Of a DNA stretch of 64,000 nucleotides, positions 1-7,987 are shown in pieces. The notes below the pieces were generated by a model. It ran no database searches, had not been told where the DNA came from, and was given only the letters and a program-made list of their open reading frames with translations. The stretch lies in the NCBI RefSeq assembly GCF_015354245.1, contig NZ_JADKYZ010000001.1, forward strand, positions 62,001-126,000, in the 5' to 3' direction. A program made the translations under genes and the position numbers. Numbering within the stretch: position 1 is the first letter of the stretch; each line of letters opens with the position of its first letter. Origin of the DNA: Diaphorobacter caeni (lineage in GTDB: Bacteria > Pseudomonadota > Gammaproteobacteria > Burkholderiales > Burkholderiaceae_C).

Positions 1-1128
1 ACGCAGGCGGCGCCCAACCAGCAGGCACGCATTGACGTGATGAAGCCTGCTGCAGCGCTCGACGATGTAGGCGCCGGCGTGCTGGCCAATGTGTTCCAGT
101 GGCCTGCGGCGGGGGCGACGCCCACGCATCAGGTGCAGGCGGGCGGCTACCAGACGGTGACCCTGGATCTCTCCGCCTATGCCGGGCAGACGATCCGGCT
201 GCGCATCGCCGAAGTCGACAATCGCCAGAGCCTGTTCTTTGGCGTGGATGCGGTCAGCATCAACAGCGGCGCACCGGCGGCGCAATTGGGCGCACCCACC
301 ATCCTCAGCTACTTCGTTCAAGGCACGAGTGTGGCACTGACCTTCACGCCTGTGGCCAGCGTGCCGATGCAGACGGTGACGGGCTACGCCGCGCAATGCA
401 CGCCGCAGGGCGGTGGTGCGGCGCTCACGGGCAGCGCGGCCGCTTCGCCCGTCACGGTGGCGGGGCTGACGGCAGCGGCCGCCTATAACTGCACGGTTGC
501 TGCCACCACGGCCTCAACGACTGGTCCGGCTTCCAACAGTGTGAGCTTTGCCGTGCCGATCACGGGATCGAACGGCGCGGTCGTGTCGGTGCCGACGGCA
601 GGTGGTGCGGGCCTCGGCAGCGCCGCCATTGCGCTCAGCGGGGCCGGGGGCTCGGCCACGAGCTGCGTGCTGCAGCCCGTGTCGGGTTTTGTGCCGGCAA
701 CGAGCGCACCCGTGCCGCCGCCGCAAGGCGCTGCAGCGTTCCCGTTCGGCTTGCTCAACGTATCGGCCAGCGGCTGCGTGCCGGGTGCGACGGCGCAGTT
801 GACGGTCACGCTCGCACAGGCGATTCCCGCCGGCGCGCAGTACTGGAAGTACGGCCCCACGCCGTCGAACAGCGCGCCGCACTGGTATGCATTTGCCGGC
901 TTCAGCGCATCGGGCAGCAGCTACACGCTCACGCTCATCGATGGCGCAGAAGGGGACGATGACCTGTCGGCAAACGGCGTGATCGCGGACCCCGGCGGCG
1001 TGATGGTGACGCCCGGCAGCTCCGCTGGCGGCATTCCCGTGCCGGTGTGGGATCTGTGGGCGCTGCTGGGTGCCGGGCTGATGCTGTCGCTGGCCGCAAT
1101 GCGGCGCCGGCATCCGCTGCGCCGCTGA
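1..1128 (+). CDS. Surface/secreted protein with IPTL-CTERM anchor (5' truncated by window)
   Basis: The reading frame is open from base 1, so the true start lies outside the window. GTG at 37 and ATG at 40 are internal codons. The visible part starts in a jelly-roll-like region with a TVTLDLSAYAGQTIRLRIAE stretch. A fibronectin type III-like domain follows (about 285-560). Next is a region resembling the choice-of-anchor U domain, with the DGAEGDDDLSANGVIADPGG signature near 940-1000. The C-terminus (1030-1125) has a short IPVPVW motif, a hydrophobic helix and a terminal RRR cluster, the three-part layout of IPTL-CTERM sorting signals common in Comamonadaceae. It is probably exported and processed at the envelope. 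No sortase is seen nearby, and the ligand is unknown. Confidence 0.75.
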   Translation, partial: TQAAPNQQARIDVMKPAAALDDVGAGVLANVFQWPAAGATPTHQVQAGGYQTVTLDLSAYAGQTIRLRIAEVDNRQSLFFGVDAVSINSGAPAAQLGAPTILSYFVQGTSVALTFTPVASVPMQTVTGYAAQCTPQGGGAALTGSAAASPVTVAGLTAAAAYNCTVAATTASTTGPASNSVSFAVPITGSNGAVVSVPTAGGAGLGSAAIALSGAGGSATSCVLQPVSGFVPATSAPVPPPQGAAAFPFGLLNVSASGCVPGATAQLTVTLAQAIPAGAQYWKYGPTPSNSAPHWYAFAGFSASGSSYTLTLIDGAEGDDDLSANGVIADPGGVMVTPGSSAGGIPVPVWDLWALLGAGLMLSLAAMRRRHPLRR

Positions 1129-1138
1129 TGCGTGCATT

Positions 1139-1185
1139 CATCCGGTATCCTTGCGGCCTACGCTGCAGGGCAGCACTACCGGATG
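1139..1185. repeat. Inverted repeat between the IPTL-CTERM gene and ung
   Basis: Perfect 9-base arms CATCCGGTA (1139-1147) and TACCGGATG (1177-1185) are separated by 29 bases and lie just after the stop of the surface protein and 13 bases before ung. There is no T tract, so it is not a classic intrinsic terminator. It could be a weak terminator, an mRNA 3'-end hairpin or an operator for ung. Confidence 0.4.
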
Positions 1186-1198
1186 ATTCCGCCGCTTC

Positions 1199-1936
1199 AT
1201 GAGCACGCTAGACGCACTCTTCAACGACCCCGATGCTTCGATCACCCAGCTGACCAGCGCGTCGCCCGCCGACTGGTCGGTGGCCGCCGGATGGCAGCCG
1301 CTGGTGGATGATTTCTTTGCCAGCGCCAAAGGCCAGTCGCTGCTCGCACATCTGCAATCGCGGCTGGATGCGGGCGCGGTGATTTTTCCGCCCAAACCGC
1401 TGCGCGCGCTCGAACTCACACCGCCCGAAGAGGTGCGCGTGGTGATCCTCGGACAGGACCCGTACCATGGTCGCGGCCAGGCCGAGGGGCTGGCGTTTTC
1501 CGTGGCGCCGGGTGTGCGCGTGCCGCCTTCGCTGCAGAACATCTTCAAGGAAATGCAGCGCGACCTCGGCACGCCTTTCCCGCCCTTTCCCGATCCGGGC
1601 GGCAGTCTGGTGAAGTGGGCGACGCACGGCGTGCTGCTGCTCAACACCTGCCTCACGGTCGAGGAAGGCCAGGCCGCGAGCCACTCGGGCAAGGGCTGGG
1701 AGCTGCTGACCGATGCGGTCATCAAGCACGTGGCAATGGGCGACAAGCCGGTGGTCTTCATGCTGTGGGGCAACCACGCGCAATCCAAACGCGCCTTCAT
1801 TCCGCAGGATCGCGGTCATCTTGTGCTGATGAGCAACCACCCCTCTCCGCTGTCGGCGCTGCGCCCGCCCGTGCCTTTCATCGGCAACGGGCACTTCGGC
1901 AAGGCGCGCGAGTTCCGCGAACGCAACGCGACCTGA
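1199..1936 (+). CDS. ung: Uracil-DNA glycosylase (family 1)
   Basis: Removes uracil from DNA, starting base-excision repair of deaminated cytosine. The 245-residue product has the family-1 water-activating loop GQDPYHG at residues 85-91 with the catalytic Asp87. It also has the substrate-binding LLLNTCLTVE stretch and the minor-groove loop HPSPLSA starting at His214. The N-terminal 40 residues are a variable extension. Length and motif spacing are normal for the family. It appears to be a stand-alone gene on the same strand as the lipid operon that starts 132 bases downstream. Confidence 0.97.
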   Translation: MSTLDALFNDPDASITQLTSASPADWSVAAGWQPLVDDFFASAKGQSLLAHLQSRLDAGAVIFPPKPLRALELTPPEEVRVVILGQDPYHGRGQAEGLAFSVAPGVRVPPSLQNIFKEMQRDLGTPFPPFPDPGGSLVKWATHGVLLLNTCLTVEEGQAASHSGKGWELLTDAVIKHVAMGDKPVVFMLWGNHAQSKRAFIPQDRGHLVLMSNHPSPLSALRPPVPFIGNGHFGKAREFRERNAT

Positions 1937-2068
1937 GATCGTCAACCCGCTCTGGGGGCGTTTGCGCGTGCGCTCCGGCATGCGCGCAAACACGCAGACG
2001 GCGCGGCGCGCGGCGTGCGTAGAATGCGGCGAACGGGTTGGATGACCTGCACGAATCACTGCATTCAG

Positions 2069-2716
2069 ATGCCATCGATCTATCAACTGAAGCCTGCATT
2101 TCAGAACCTTCTGAGACCGCTGGTGAGCGGACTGCATCGCGCAGGGTTCACCGCCAATCAGGTGACGCTGACGGCGATGTTCGTCTCGGTGTGTCTCGCG
2201 GCTTTTCTCTACTTTTTTCACTTCCGCAGCGGCATCCCCTCCGCGTGGCTGCTGCTGTTTCCCGCATGGATGCTGGTGCGCATGGCCTTCAATGCCATCG
2301 ACGGCATGCTCGCGCGCGAGTTTGGACAGCAGTCGACGCTCGGCGCGTACTACAACGAGCTTTGCGATGTGGTCTCCGACACCGCGCTCTATGCATGCTT
2401 CGCCGCTTTTGCGGCCATCGATCCGTGGCTGCTGTTCGCGGTCGTGTTTCTGGCGGGGCTCAGCGAATACGCGGGCGTGATGGCGCCGCTGGTGGGTGCC
2501 GAGCGCCGCTATGACGGCCCCATGGGCAAGAGCGACCGGGCGTTCGCGTTCGGCCTGATCGCCGTGGTGCTGGTGGCCGCGCCCATGCTGGGCGCATCGC
2601 CGCAACTGCTCTCCCACATCTGCAGCGTGCTGCTGGCCGTCGTCGCCGGGCTGCTGCTGCGAACCATCTTCAACCGGATCAGAAACGGCGTATCCACGGC
2701 GCGCACGGCACGCTGA
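2069..2716 (+). CDS. ynbA: CDP-alcohol phosphatidyltransferase-like membrane protein, YnbA-type
   Basis: First gene of the lipid operon. With ATG 2069 the product is 215 residues, close to E. coli YnbA; an upstream in-frame ATG at 2015 would add 18 unlikely residues. It has several transmembrane helices and the CDP-alcohol phosphotransferase motif, but altered. The motif D-x2-DG-x2-AR-x8-G-x3-D-x3-D reads N75-A-I-D78-G79-M-L-A82-R83, then G92, N96 and D100. The first and third aspartates are therefore asparagines. The family transfers a phospho-alcohol from a CDP-linked donor, using metal bound by these aspartates. The substituted residues suggest an unusual substrate or altered metal binding. 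Neighbours encode a CDP-diglyceride synthase paralogue, which could supply the nucleotide-activated lipid. Confidence 0.85.
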   Translation: MPSIYQLKPAFQNLLRPLVSGLHRAGFTANQVTLTAMFVSVCLAAFLYFFHFRSGIPSAWLLLFPAWMLVRMAFNAIDGMLAREFGQQSTLGAYYNELCDVVSDTALYACFAAFAAIDPWLLFAVVFLAGLSEYAGVMAPLVGAERRYDGPMGKSDRAFAFGLIAVVLVAAPMLGASPQLLSHICSVLLAVVAGLLLRTIFNRIRNGVSTARTAR

Positions 2717-2784
2717 GTGCGCGGAATCCATCGTTCACATCATCGTCATCATCGGGTTTCAGGTCCATCCACATGGGAGGGTGC

Positions 2785-4533
2785 ATGAGAGTCAACAGCC
2801 AGCATCGGTTTGTGAGTCATGACGGAACGGAGCTGTTCTTCCAGCGCTGGCAGGCCAGCGAGCCCGGGGCGCAGAAGAAGGCGGTGCTGCTGTTCCATCG
2901 CGGACACGAGCATTCGGGGCGCATGGCGCATCTGGTGGACGAGCTCGATCTGCCGGACTTCGATGTCTATGCATGGGATGCGCGCGGCCATGGCCAGTCG
3001 CCCGGCGAACGCGGCGACGCGCCGTCGTTCTCGGCATGCGTGGAGGACATCGAGCATTTCACAAGACACCTGCAGGATGCGTTCGGCGTGCCCACCGAGA
3101 ACATGGCCATCGTCGCGCAGAGCGTGGGCGCCGTGCTGGCCGCCACCTGGGTGCACGACTACGCGCCGAAGATCCGCGCGCTGTGTCTGGCCTCGCCCGC
3201 GTTCGACATCAAGCTCTATGTGCCGCTCGCCCGGCCCGGTCTCACGCTGCTGCACAAGCTGCGCGGCAACTTCTTCATCACGAGCTATGTGAAGTCCGGC
3301 ATGCTCACGCACGACAAGGAACGTGCCGCCGCCTACGACACCGATCCGCAGATCGCGCGCGCTATTTCGGTGCGCATGCTGCTCGGACTGTACGAGGCGT
3401 CGGACCGCATCGTCGCGAGTTCGCAGGACATCCATGTGCCCACGCAGGTGCTGTCGTCGGGCTCGGATTTCGTGGTGCAGCGCAAGCCGCAGTTCGCGTT
3501 CTATCAGCGGCTTTCGCATCCGCTCAAGGAGTTCCACACGCTGCCCGGCTTCTATCACGACACGCTCGGCGAGAAGGACCGCGTGATCGCGGTGCGCAAG
3601 ATCCGGCGCTTCATCACGCAGTGCTTTTCCGAGCCTTATGCGGCACCTGATGTGCTCAATGCGGACCGCATCGGTTCGGGCTGCGCGCTGGCCGAGGAGC
3701 TCAGCACGCCGTTGCCCAAAGGCTCGCTGCGCGACCGCTACTGGAAGATGGCGAAGGCCAACCTCCGATTCGGCAGCCGCTTTTCCGCAGGCCTCAAGAT
3801 CGGCGAGGACACGGGTTATGACTCGGGCAGCACGCTCGATTTCGTTTACCGCAACCGGCCCGAGAGCAAGGGGGCTCTTGGCAAGCTGATGGACAGGCAG
3901 TATCTCAACGCCATCGGCTGGCGCGGCATTCGCGTGCGCAAGACGCTGATCGAGCGGCTGCTGCAGAAATACGCGAAGCGGCTCGCCGAGCAGGGCAAAC
4001 CGGTACGCATGCTCGACATCGCTTCGGGCCACGGTCGCTACATCCTCGACGCCGTGGCCGCGTTCGCGCAGCGCCCGGCGTCGATTCTGCTGCGCGACTA
4101 CAGCGACATCAACGTCGCGGCCGGACAGAAGCTGATCGCCGAGCGCGGCTTGTCGGACATCGCGCAGTTCGTGCATGGCGATGCGTTCAACACGGAATCG
4201 CTCGCCAGCATCGAGCCCCGCGTCACGCTCGCCGTGGTGTCGGGCCTCTACGAACTGTTCAACGACAACGACCTGCTGCGCCGCTCGCTCAAGGGATTGC
4301 AGCAGGCGGTAGAGCAGGGCGGCTATCTGGTCTACACCTGCCAGATCTGGCATCCGCAGCAGGAGCTCATCGCGCGCGCGCTCACCTCGCACCGCCAGGG
4401 CGACGCGTGGGTGATGCGCATGCGCTCACAGGCCGAGATGGACGCGCTGGTCGAGCGGGCGGGCTTTCGCAAGGTCGATCAGTGCATCGACGAGTTCGGC
4501 ATCTTCACCGTCGCCGTGGCGCAGAAGCTGTGA
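2785..4533 (+). CDS. ynbC: Alpha/beta-hydrolase and SAM-methyltransferase fusion, YnbC-type
   Basis: Two-domain protein of 582 residues, matching the length of E. coli YnbC. Residues 1 to about 290 form an alpha/beta hydrolase of the lysophospholipase/monoacylglycerol lipase type, with the nucleophile elbow AQSVG around Ser113. The first Gly of the usual GxSxG is Ala. Residues from about 330 form a class I methyltransferase domain with a SAM-binding motif LDIASGHGRY at 410-419. ATG 2785 was chosen because GGGAGG precedes it by four bases; ATG 2773 is an alternative. The domains suggest acyl removal and methylation of a lipid head group or glycerol moiety, but no substrate is proven. Its stop overlaps the next start. 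Confidence 0.85.
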   Translation: MRVNSQHRFVSHDGTELFFQRWQASEPGAQKKAVLLFHRGHEHSGRMAHLVDELDLPDFDVYAWDARGHGQSPGERGDAPSFSACVEDIEHFTRHLQDAFGVPTENMAIVAQSVGAVLAATWVHDYAPKIRALCLASPAFDIKLYVPLARPGLTLLHKLRGNFFITSYVKSGMLTHDKERAAAYDTDPQIARAISVRMLLGLYEASDRIVASSQDIHVPTQVLSSGSDFVVQRKPQFAFYQRLSHPLKEFHTLPGFYHDTLGEKDRVIAVRKIRRFITQCFSEPYAAPDVLNADRIGSGCALAEELSTPLPKGSLRDRYWKMAKANLRFGSRFSAGLKIGEDTGYDSGSTLDFVYRNRPESKGALGKLMDRQYLNAIGWRGIRVRKTLIERLLQKYAKRLAEQGKPVRMLDIASGHGRYILDAVAAFAQRPASILLRDYSDINVAAGQKLIAERGLSDIAQFVHGDAFNTESLASIEPRVTLAVVSGLYELFNDNDLLRRSLKGLQQAVEQGGYLVYTCQIWHPQQELIARALTSHRQGDAWVMRMRSQAEMDALVERAGFRKVDQCIDEFGIFTVAVAQKL

Positions 4534-5894
4534 TGGCGATGCGCGATTCCATCACCAGAGAGACCGGCGTGTGGAAGCGCGGCGTGCTGTATCTGCTGTG
4601 TCTTGCGCCGTTCTTCTTTCTGACCTACGGCTTCGCAAACCAGCATGCGGCGGGGCTTGCGGACGTGCGCAGCATCGTTTTCGCGTGGGAACACCACATC
4701 CCGCTGTGGCCGTGGACAATTGTTCCCTACTGGTCCATCGACCTGTTCTACGGCCTGTCGCTGCTGCTGTGCTGGAGTCGTTTCGAGCTGCGCCAGCAAG
4801 CGCTGCGGCTGTTCACCGCGCAGGTGATTTCGATTGTCTGCTTTGTGCTGTTTCCGCTCAAGTTCAGCTTCGAGCGTCCACCGCTTGAGGGCTTCTTCGG
4901 GCTGTGGTTCGATGTGCTCATGGGTTTCGACAAGCCGTTCAACCAGGCACCCTCGCTGCACATCGTGCTGCTCATCATCCTGTGGGATTTCTACCGCCGC
5001 CATGTGAGCGCGGGCTGGGCGTGGCTGGTGCATCTGTGGTGCGCGCTGATCGGGCTGTCGGTGCTCACCACATGGCAGCATCATTTCATCGACATTCCCA
5101 CGGGGCTGCTGGTCGGCGCGCTGTGCATGTGGCTGTATCCGCTCGCCGTGAAGTCGCCATTCGAGCGAGATGCGCTGGCGGTGCGGACCGCGCAGCATCT
5201 GCGGATCAGCGGATGGTATCTGCTGGCCTGCATGCTGCTTGTGGCCGTTGCGTTTGTAGAAGGCGGTGGCTGGCTGTGGCTGCTCTATCCCGCGGTGAGC
5301 CTGCTGCTGGTTGCGCTGGCCTATCTGCTGGTGCGGCCGCACTGGTTTCAAAAGCGCGAGGACGGCGCGATGACCGTCGCGAGCGTGCTGCTCTTCGCGC
5401 CGTATTTCGCGGGCGCGTGGATCAACAGCCGCGCATGGACGCGTGCACACCCCCAGGACTCGCGCGTCGGTGAATGGCAGGGCGTGAGCCTGCATCTCGG
5501 ACGCATTCCGTCGGCGCGTGATGCGGCGGAATACGATGCGCTGTTTGACTGCGCGGCGGAGCTGCCGGTCATGCGGCATCCAGCGGCGTATGCGCAGCAT
5601 CTGTCGCTCGACATGGTGACCTTGTCGGCGGCGCAACTGGTGCTGGCCGCCGAGCGGCTCGACGCCTTGATCGCGTTGCATGAGCCGCGCGGACTGCTGG
5701 TGTTCTGCGCGCTGGGTTACTCGCGCAGCGCAGCCGTGCTGTGCGCGTGGCTGATCACATCGGGGCGAGCGGATTCCGTGGACGCTGCAGTCGCGCTCAT
5801 TCGGCAGGCAAGGCCCTGGATCGTGCTGCGGGCCGAGCAACTGGTGCAACTGCAGCGCGTGGCCGGCATGAACAAAGGGGAGCGTGTGCGATGA
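4533..5894 (+). CDS. ynbD: PAP2-like phosphatase fused to a dual-specificity phosphatase domain, YnbD-type
   Basis: Integral membrane protein of 453 residues starting inside the ynbC stop (TGATG), so it is probably translationally coupled. The N-terminal 300 residues hold several transmembrane helices and PAP2/inositol-phosphorylceramide-synthase-like elements: a KFSFERPP stretch, PSLH, and an HHFID triad region. The C-terminal domain has the Cys-phosphatase loop CALGYSRS, CX5R with Cys392 and Arg398, typical of dual-specificity phosphatases. The combination points to two successive lipid-phosphate dephosphorylation steps, or one transfer and one dephosphorylation. E. coli YnbD has the same architecture at about 430 residues. 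Confidence 0.83.
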   Translation: MAMRDSITRETGVWKRGVLYLLCLAPFFFLTYGFANQHAAGLADVRSIVFAWEHHIPLWPWTIVPYWSIDLFYGLSLLLCWSRFELRQQALRLFTAQVISIVCFVLFPLKFSFERPPLEGFFGLWFDVLMGFDKPFNQAPSLHIVLLIILWDFYRRHVSAGWAWLVHLWCALIGLSVLTTWQHHFIDIPTGLLVGALCMWLYPLAVKSPFERDALAVRTAQHLRISGWYLLACMLLVAVAFVEGGGWLWLLYPAVSLLLVALAYLLVRPHWFQKREDGAMTVASVLLFAPYFAGAWINSRAWTRAHPQDSRVGEWQGVSLHLGRIPSARDAAEYDALFDCAAELPVMRHPAAYAQHLSLDMVTLSAAQLVLAAERLDALIALHEPRGLLVFCALGYSRSAAVLCAWLITSGRADSVDAAVALIRQARPWIVLRAEQLVQLQRVAGMNKGERVR

Positions 5895-6334
5895 CGATGC
5901 AGCTTCATGTGCTGGCGCGGCTTCTGCGCCATGCCGATTCGGTGCTCCGGTCCGCCTATCTCGCGTTCGCGTTCACGCTGCTCGCGTGGATCGTGCGCGG
6001 CAGCCAGTCCGTCGTCTGCTGGGTGCTGGTGGCGCTCGCGATGCTGCTGATCGCGCTGCAGCACTATGTCGCGGTGCGGGTGAAGTTCGATGCTGATCTG
6101 CTCGAGCATGTGGCGCGCCTGATCGACTCCGGCACCAGCGAGCGCGGTGCCACGCAGATGCTTGACGACAGCCTTGTGCAATTCGGACTGATGCCCGAAG
6201 CCAAGGCAAAGCGCGGCTGGAGCCTGCGCTTTGCAGGTTGTCTGCGACTCTTCAAATGGCAGATCGGACTGCTCGCGCTGCAATACCTGCTGATGGTTGC
6301 CACCGTGATCGTCTGCACTTCCCCGCCGCTGTGA
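5891..6334 (+). CDS. Small membrane protein of the lipid operon, unknown function
   Basis: A 147-residue protein whose ATG overlaps the ynbD stop (ATGA). I do not recognise a named family. Two hydrophobic segments lie near residues 22-57, split by a short polar stretch. A soluble middle with charged residues follows, and a further hydrophobic segment ends the protein. Tight coupling on both sides argues that it is a real subunit or accessory of the lipid pathway rather than a chance frame. As far as I recall it has no equivalent in the E. coli ynb cluster. Confidence 0.75.
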   Translation: MTMQLHVLARLLRHADSVLRSAYLAFAFTLLAWIVRGSQSVVCWVLVALAMLLIALQHYVAVRVKFDADLLEHVARLIDSGTSERGATQMLDDSLVQFGLMPEAKAKRGWSLRFAGCLRLFKWQIGLLALQYLLMVATVIVCTSPPL

Positions 6335-6372
6335 GACGATGGCGTGCAGTTTCCCGTGAATGGATTGGAAAG

Positions 6373-7026
6373 ATGAGTTCAAGCAACAACGTCATCCTGC
6401 GAACACTGGGGCGCGGCGTCGCGTTTCTCACGCGCAGCAGCGCGCGTCTGCTGACGGGTGCGCGCAGCATCTGGTATGGCAGCAAGCCATCGACCGAGCA
6501 GCGCATCTATTTCGCGAACCACAACAGCCATATCGACTTCATTCTGCTGTGGGCGTCGCTGCCGCGCTTCATGCGGCAGAACACGCGGCCGATTGCTGCA
6601 TCGGACTATTGGCTCAAGGATGGGCTGCGGCGCTTTCTGATCCAGGACACCTTCCACGGCGTGACGATCAACCGCCACCGCGAGGGACAGTCCGATCCGC
6701 TGCAGCCTGTGAAGGACGCGCTCGCCAATGGCTTCTCGATCATCTTCTTCCCCGAAGGCACGCGCAATCTCGAGGACGATGTGGATCTGCTGGAATTCCG
6801 CAGCGGGCTCTTTTACTTGAAGGAGGCGTTTCCCGACGTCGAACTCGTGCCGGTGTGGATCACCAACCTGCGCCGCGTGATGCCCAAGGGCGCGCTGATT
6901 CCGGTGCCGCTGCTGTCCACGGTGATCTTCGGTGCGCCGCTCGCGCGCCAGGAAGGCATGGCCAAGTCGGAGTATCTGCAGTACGCGGCGGCCGAGCTTC
7001 TGAAGCTCAAGGAGGTGCAGGAATGA
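6373..7026 (+). CDS. 1-acyl-glycerol-3-phosphate acyltransferase-like protein (PlsC family)
   Basis: 217-residue acyltransferase of the PlsC superfamily. The catalytic HX4D motif is His50 to Asp55 within NHNSHID, and the phosphate/glycerol-binding motif is FPEGTR with Glu128 and Arg131. A hydrophobic N-terminal stretch and an amphipathic segment suggest peripheral membrane binding. The start at 6373 is 38 bases after the previous stop. The family transfers fatty acyl groups to lysophosphatidate. In this operon it probably acylates an unusual lyso-lipid, because a housekeeping plsC would not be expected inside a ynb-type cluster. It overlaps the next gene by four bases. Confidence 0.87.
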   Translation: MSSSNNVILRTLGRGVAFLTRSSARLLTGARSIWYGSKPSTEQRIYFANHNSHIDFILLWASLPRFMRQNTRPIAASDYWLKDGLRRFLIQDTFHGVTINRHREGQSDPLQPVKDALANGFSIIFFPEGTRNLEDDVDLLEFRSGLFYLKEAFPDVELVPVWITNLRRVMPKGALIPVPLLSTVIFGAPLARQEGMAKSEYLQYAAAELLKLKEVQE

Positions 7027-7985
7027 CCCCCGCCTACGCATCGCAGACCTATCTTCTGTTCGGCATTCTCGCGGCCATCCTGATCTTCGCGTCCACCGTC
7101 GGCTGGGTGCTCAAGCGACGCGCGGGGCCCGTGCCGTCGCCCGTCATCGTCAACCTCGTCTCGCGCATCAACGCGTGGTGGGTGATGATGACGCTGATCG
7201 CCGTCGCCATCGTGCTCGGCAAGGGCGCGTTCATCGCGCTGTTCGCGCTGATTTCGCTGTTCGCGCTGATTTCGCTGTTTGCGCTGCGGGAATTCATCAG
7301 CCTGCTGCCCACGCGGCGCGGCGACTATTTCTCGCTGCTGATCGCGTTCTACTTCGTCATTCCCTACCAGTACTTTCTGATCTACGCGGACTGGTACGGC
7401 ATGTATTCGATCTTCATTCCGCTCTATGTCTTTCTGCTGCTGCCGATCGCAGGACTGAAGCAGGAGGACACCAAGCATTTTCTCGAGCGCAGCGCCAAGA
7501 TCCAGTGGGGGCTGATGGTGTCGGTCTACTGCATCTCCTACCTGCCCGCGCTGGTGACGCTGGATCTCGCGGATTTCCATGGCGACAAGATCTGGCCCGC
7601 GATGTGGCTGATCTTCGTGGTGCAGGCGTCCGACGTGCTGCAGTACGTCTGCGGCAAGCTGTTCGGCAAGCACAAGGTAGCGCCCGTGCTCTCGCCGTCG
7701 AAGACGGTCGAGGGGCTTGTCGGCGGCATCCTGCTCGCCTCGGGCATCGGTGTGCTCATGTCATGGATGACGCCGTTCAGCCATCTGCAGGCCGCCGTCA
7801 TCGCCTTCGTCGCCTGCGTGTTCGGCTTCTTCGGTGGACTCGTGATGTCGGCCATCAAACGCGACCGGGGCGTGAAGGACTGGGGGCAGCTGATACAGGG
7901 CCACGGCGGCATGCTGGACCGCATCGACTCAATCTGCTTTTCCGCACCGATCTTCTTTCACATGCTGCGCTACTGGTGGACCTGA
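7023..7985 (+). CDS. ynbB: CDP-diglyceride synthase-like phosphatidate cytidylyltransferase, YnbB-type
   Basis: 320-residue polytopic membrane protein with at least seven hydrophobic segments. The C-terminal CdsA signature is intact: S276, K279, R280, K286, D287, then GHGG and DRID ending at Asp302. CdsA enzymes convert phosphatidate and CTP to CDP-diacylglycerol. The paralogue here probably feeds the YnbA-type transferase encoded at the start of the operon. The gene begins inside the acyltransferase stop (ATGA). An 18-base tandem duplication within the second or third transmembrane segment adds six residues (see the repeat at 7242). It ends two bases from the convergent LysR gene. Confidence 0.88.
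   Translation: MTPAYASQTYLLFGILAAILIFASTVGWVLKRRAGPVPSPVIVNLVSRINAWWVMMTLIAVAIVLGKGAFIALFALISLFALISLFALREFISLLPTRRGDYFSLLIAFYFVIPYQYFLIYADWYGMYSIFIPLYVFLLLPIAGLKQEDTKHFLERSAKIQWGLMVSVYCISYLPALVTLDLADFHGDKIWPAMWLIFVVQASDVLQYVCGKLFGKHKVAPVLSPSKTVEGLVGGILLASGIGVLMSWMTPFSHLQAAVIAFVACVFGFFGGLVMSAIKRDRGVKDWGQLIQGHGGMLDRIDSICFSAPIFFHMLRYWWT
7242..7286 (+). repeat. 18-bp in-frame tandem duplication inside ynbB
   Basis: The unit TTCGCGCTGATTTCGCTG occurs twice in a row (7242-7259 and 7260-7277), and a third partial copy with one change (TTTGCGCTG) follows at 7278-7286. It encodes FALISL-FALISL-FAL in a hydrophobic segment. The near identity at DNA level suggests a recent slippage event that lengthened a transmembrane helix by about one and a half turns without breaking the frame. 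Confidence 0.85.
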
Positions 7986-7987
7986 GG

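Noticed and set aside
1208-2731. 507-codon open frame on the minus strand
   Set aside because: Spans ung and ynbA in antisense, and no domain is recognisable.
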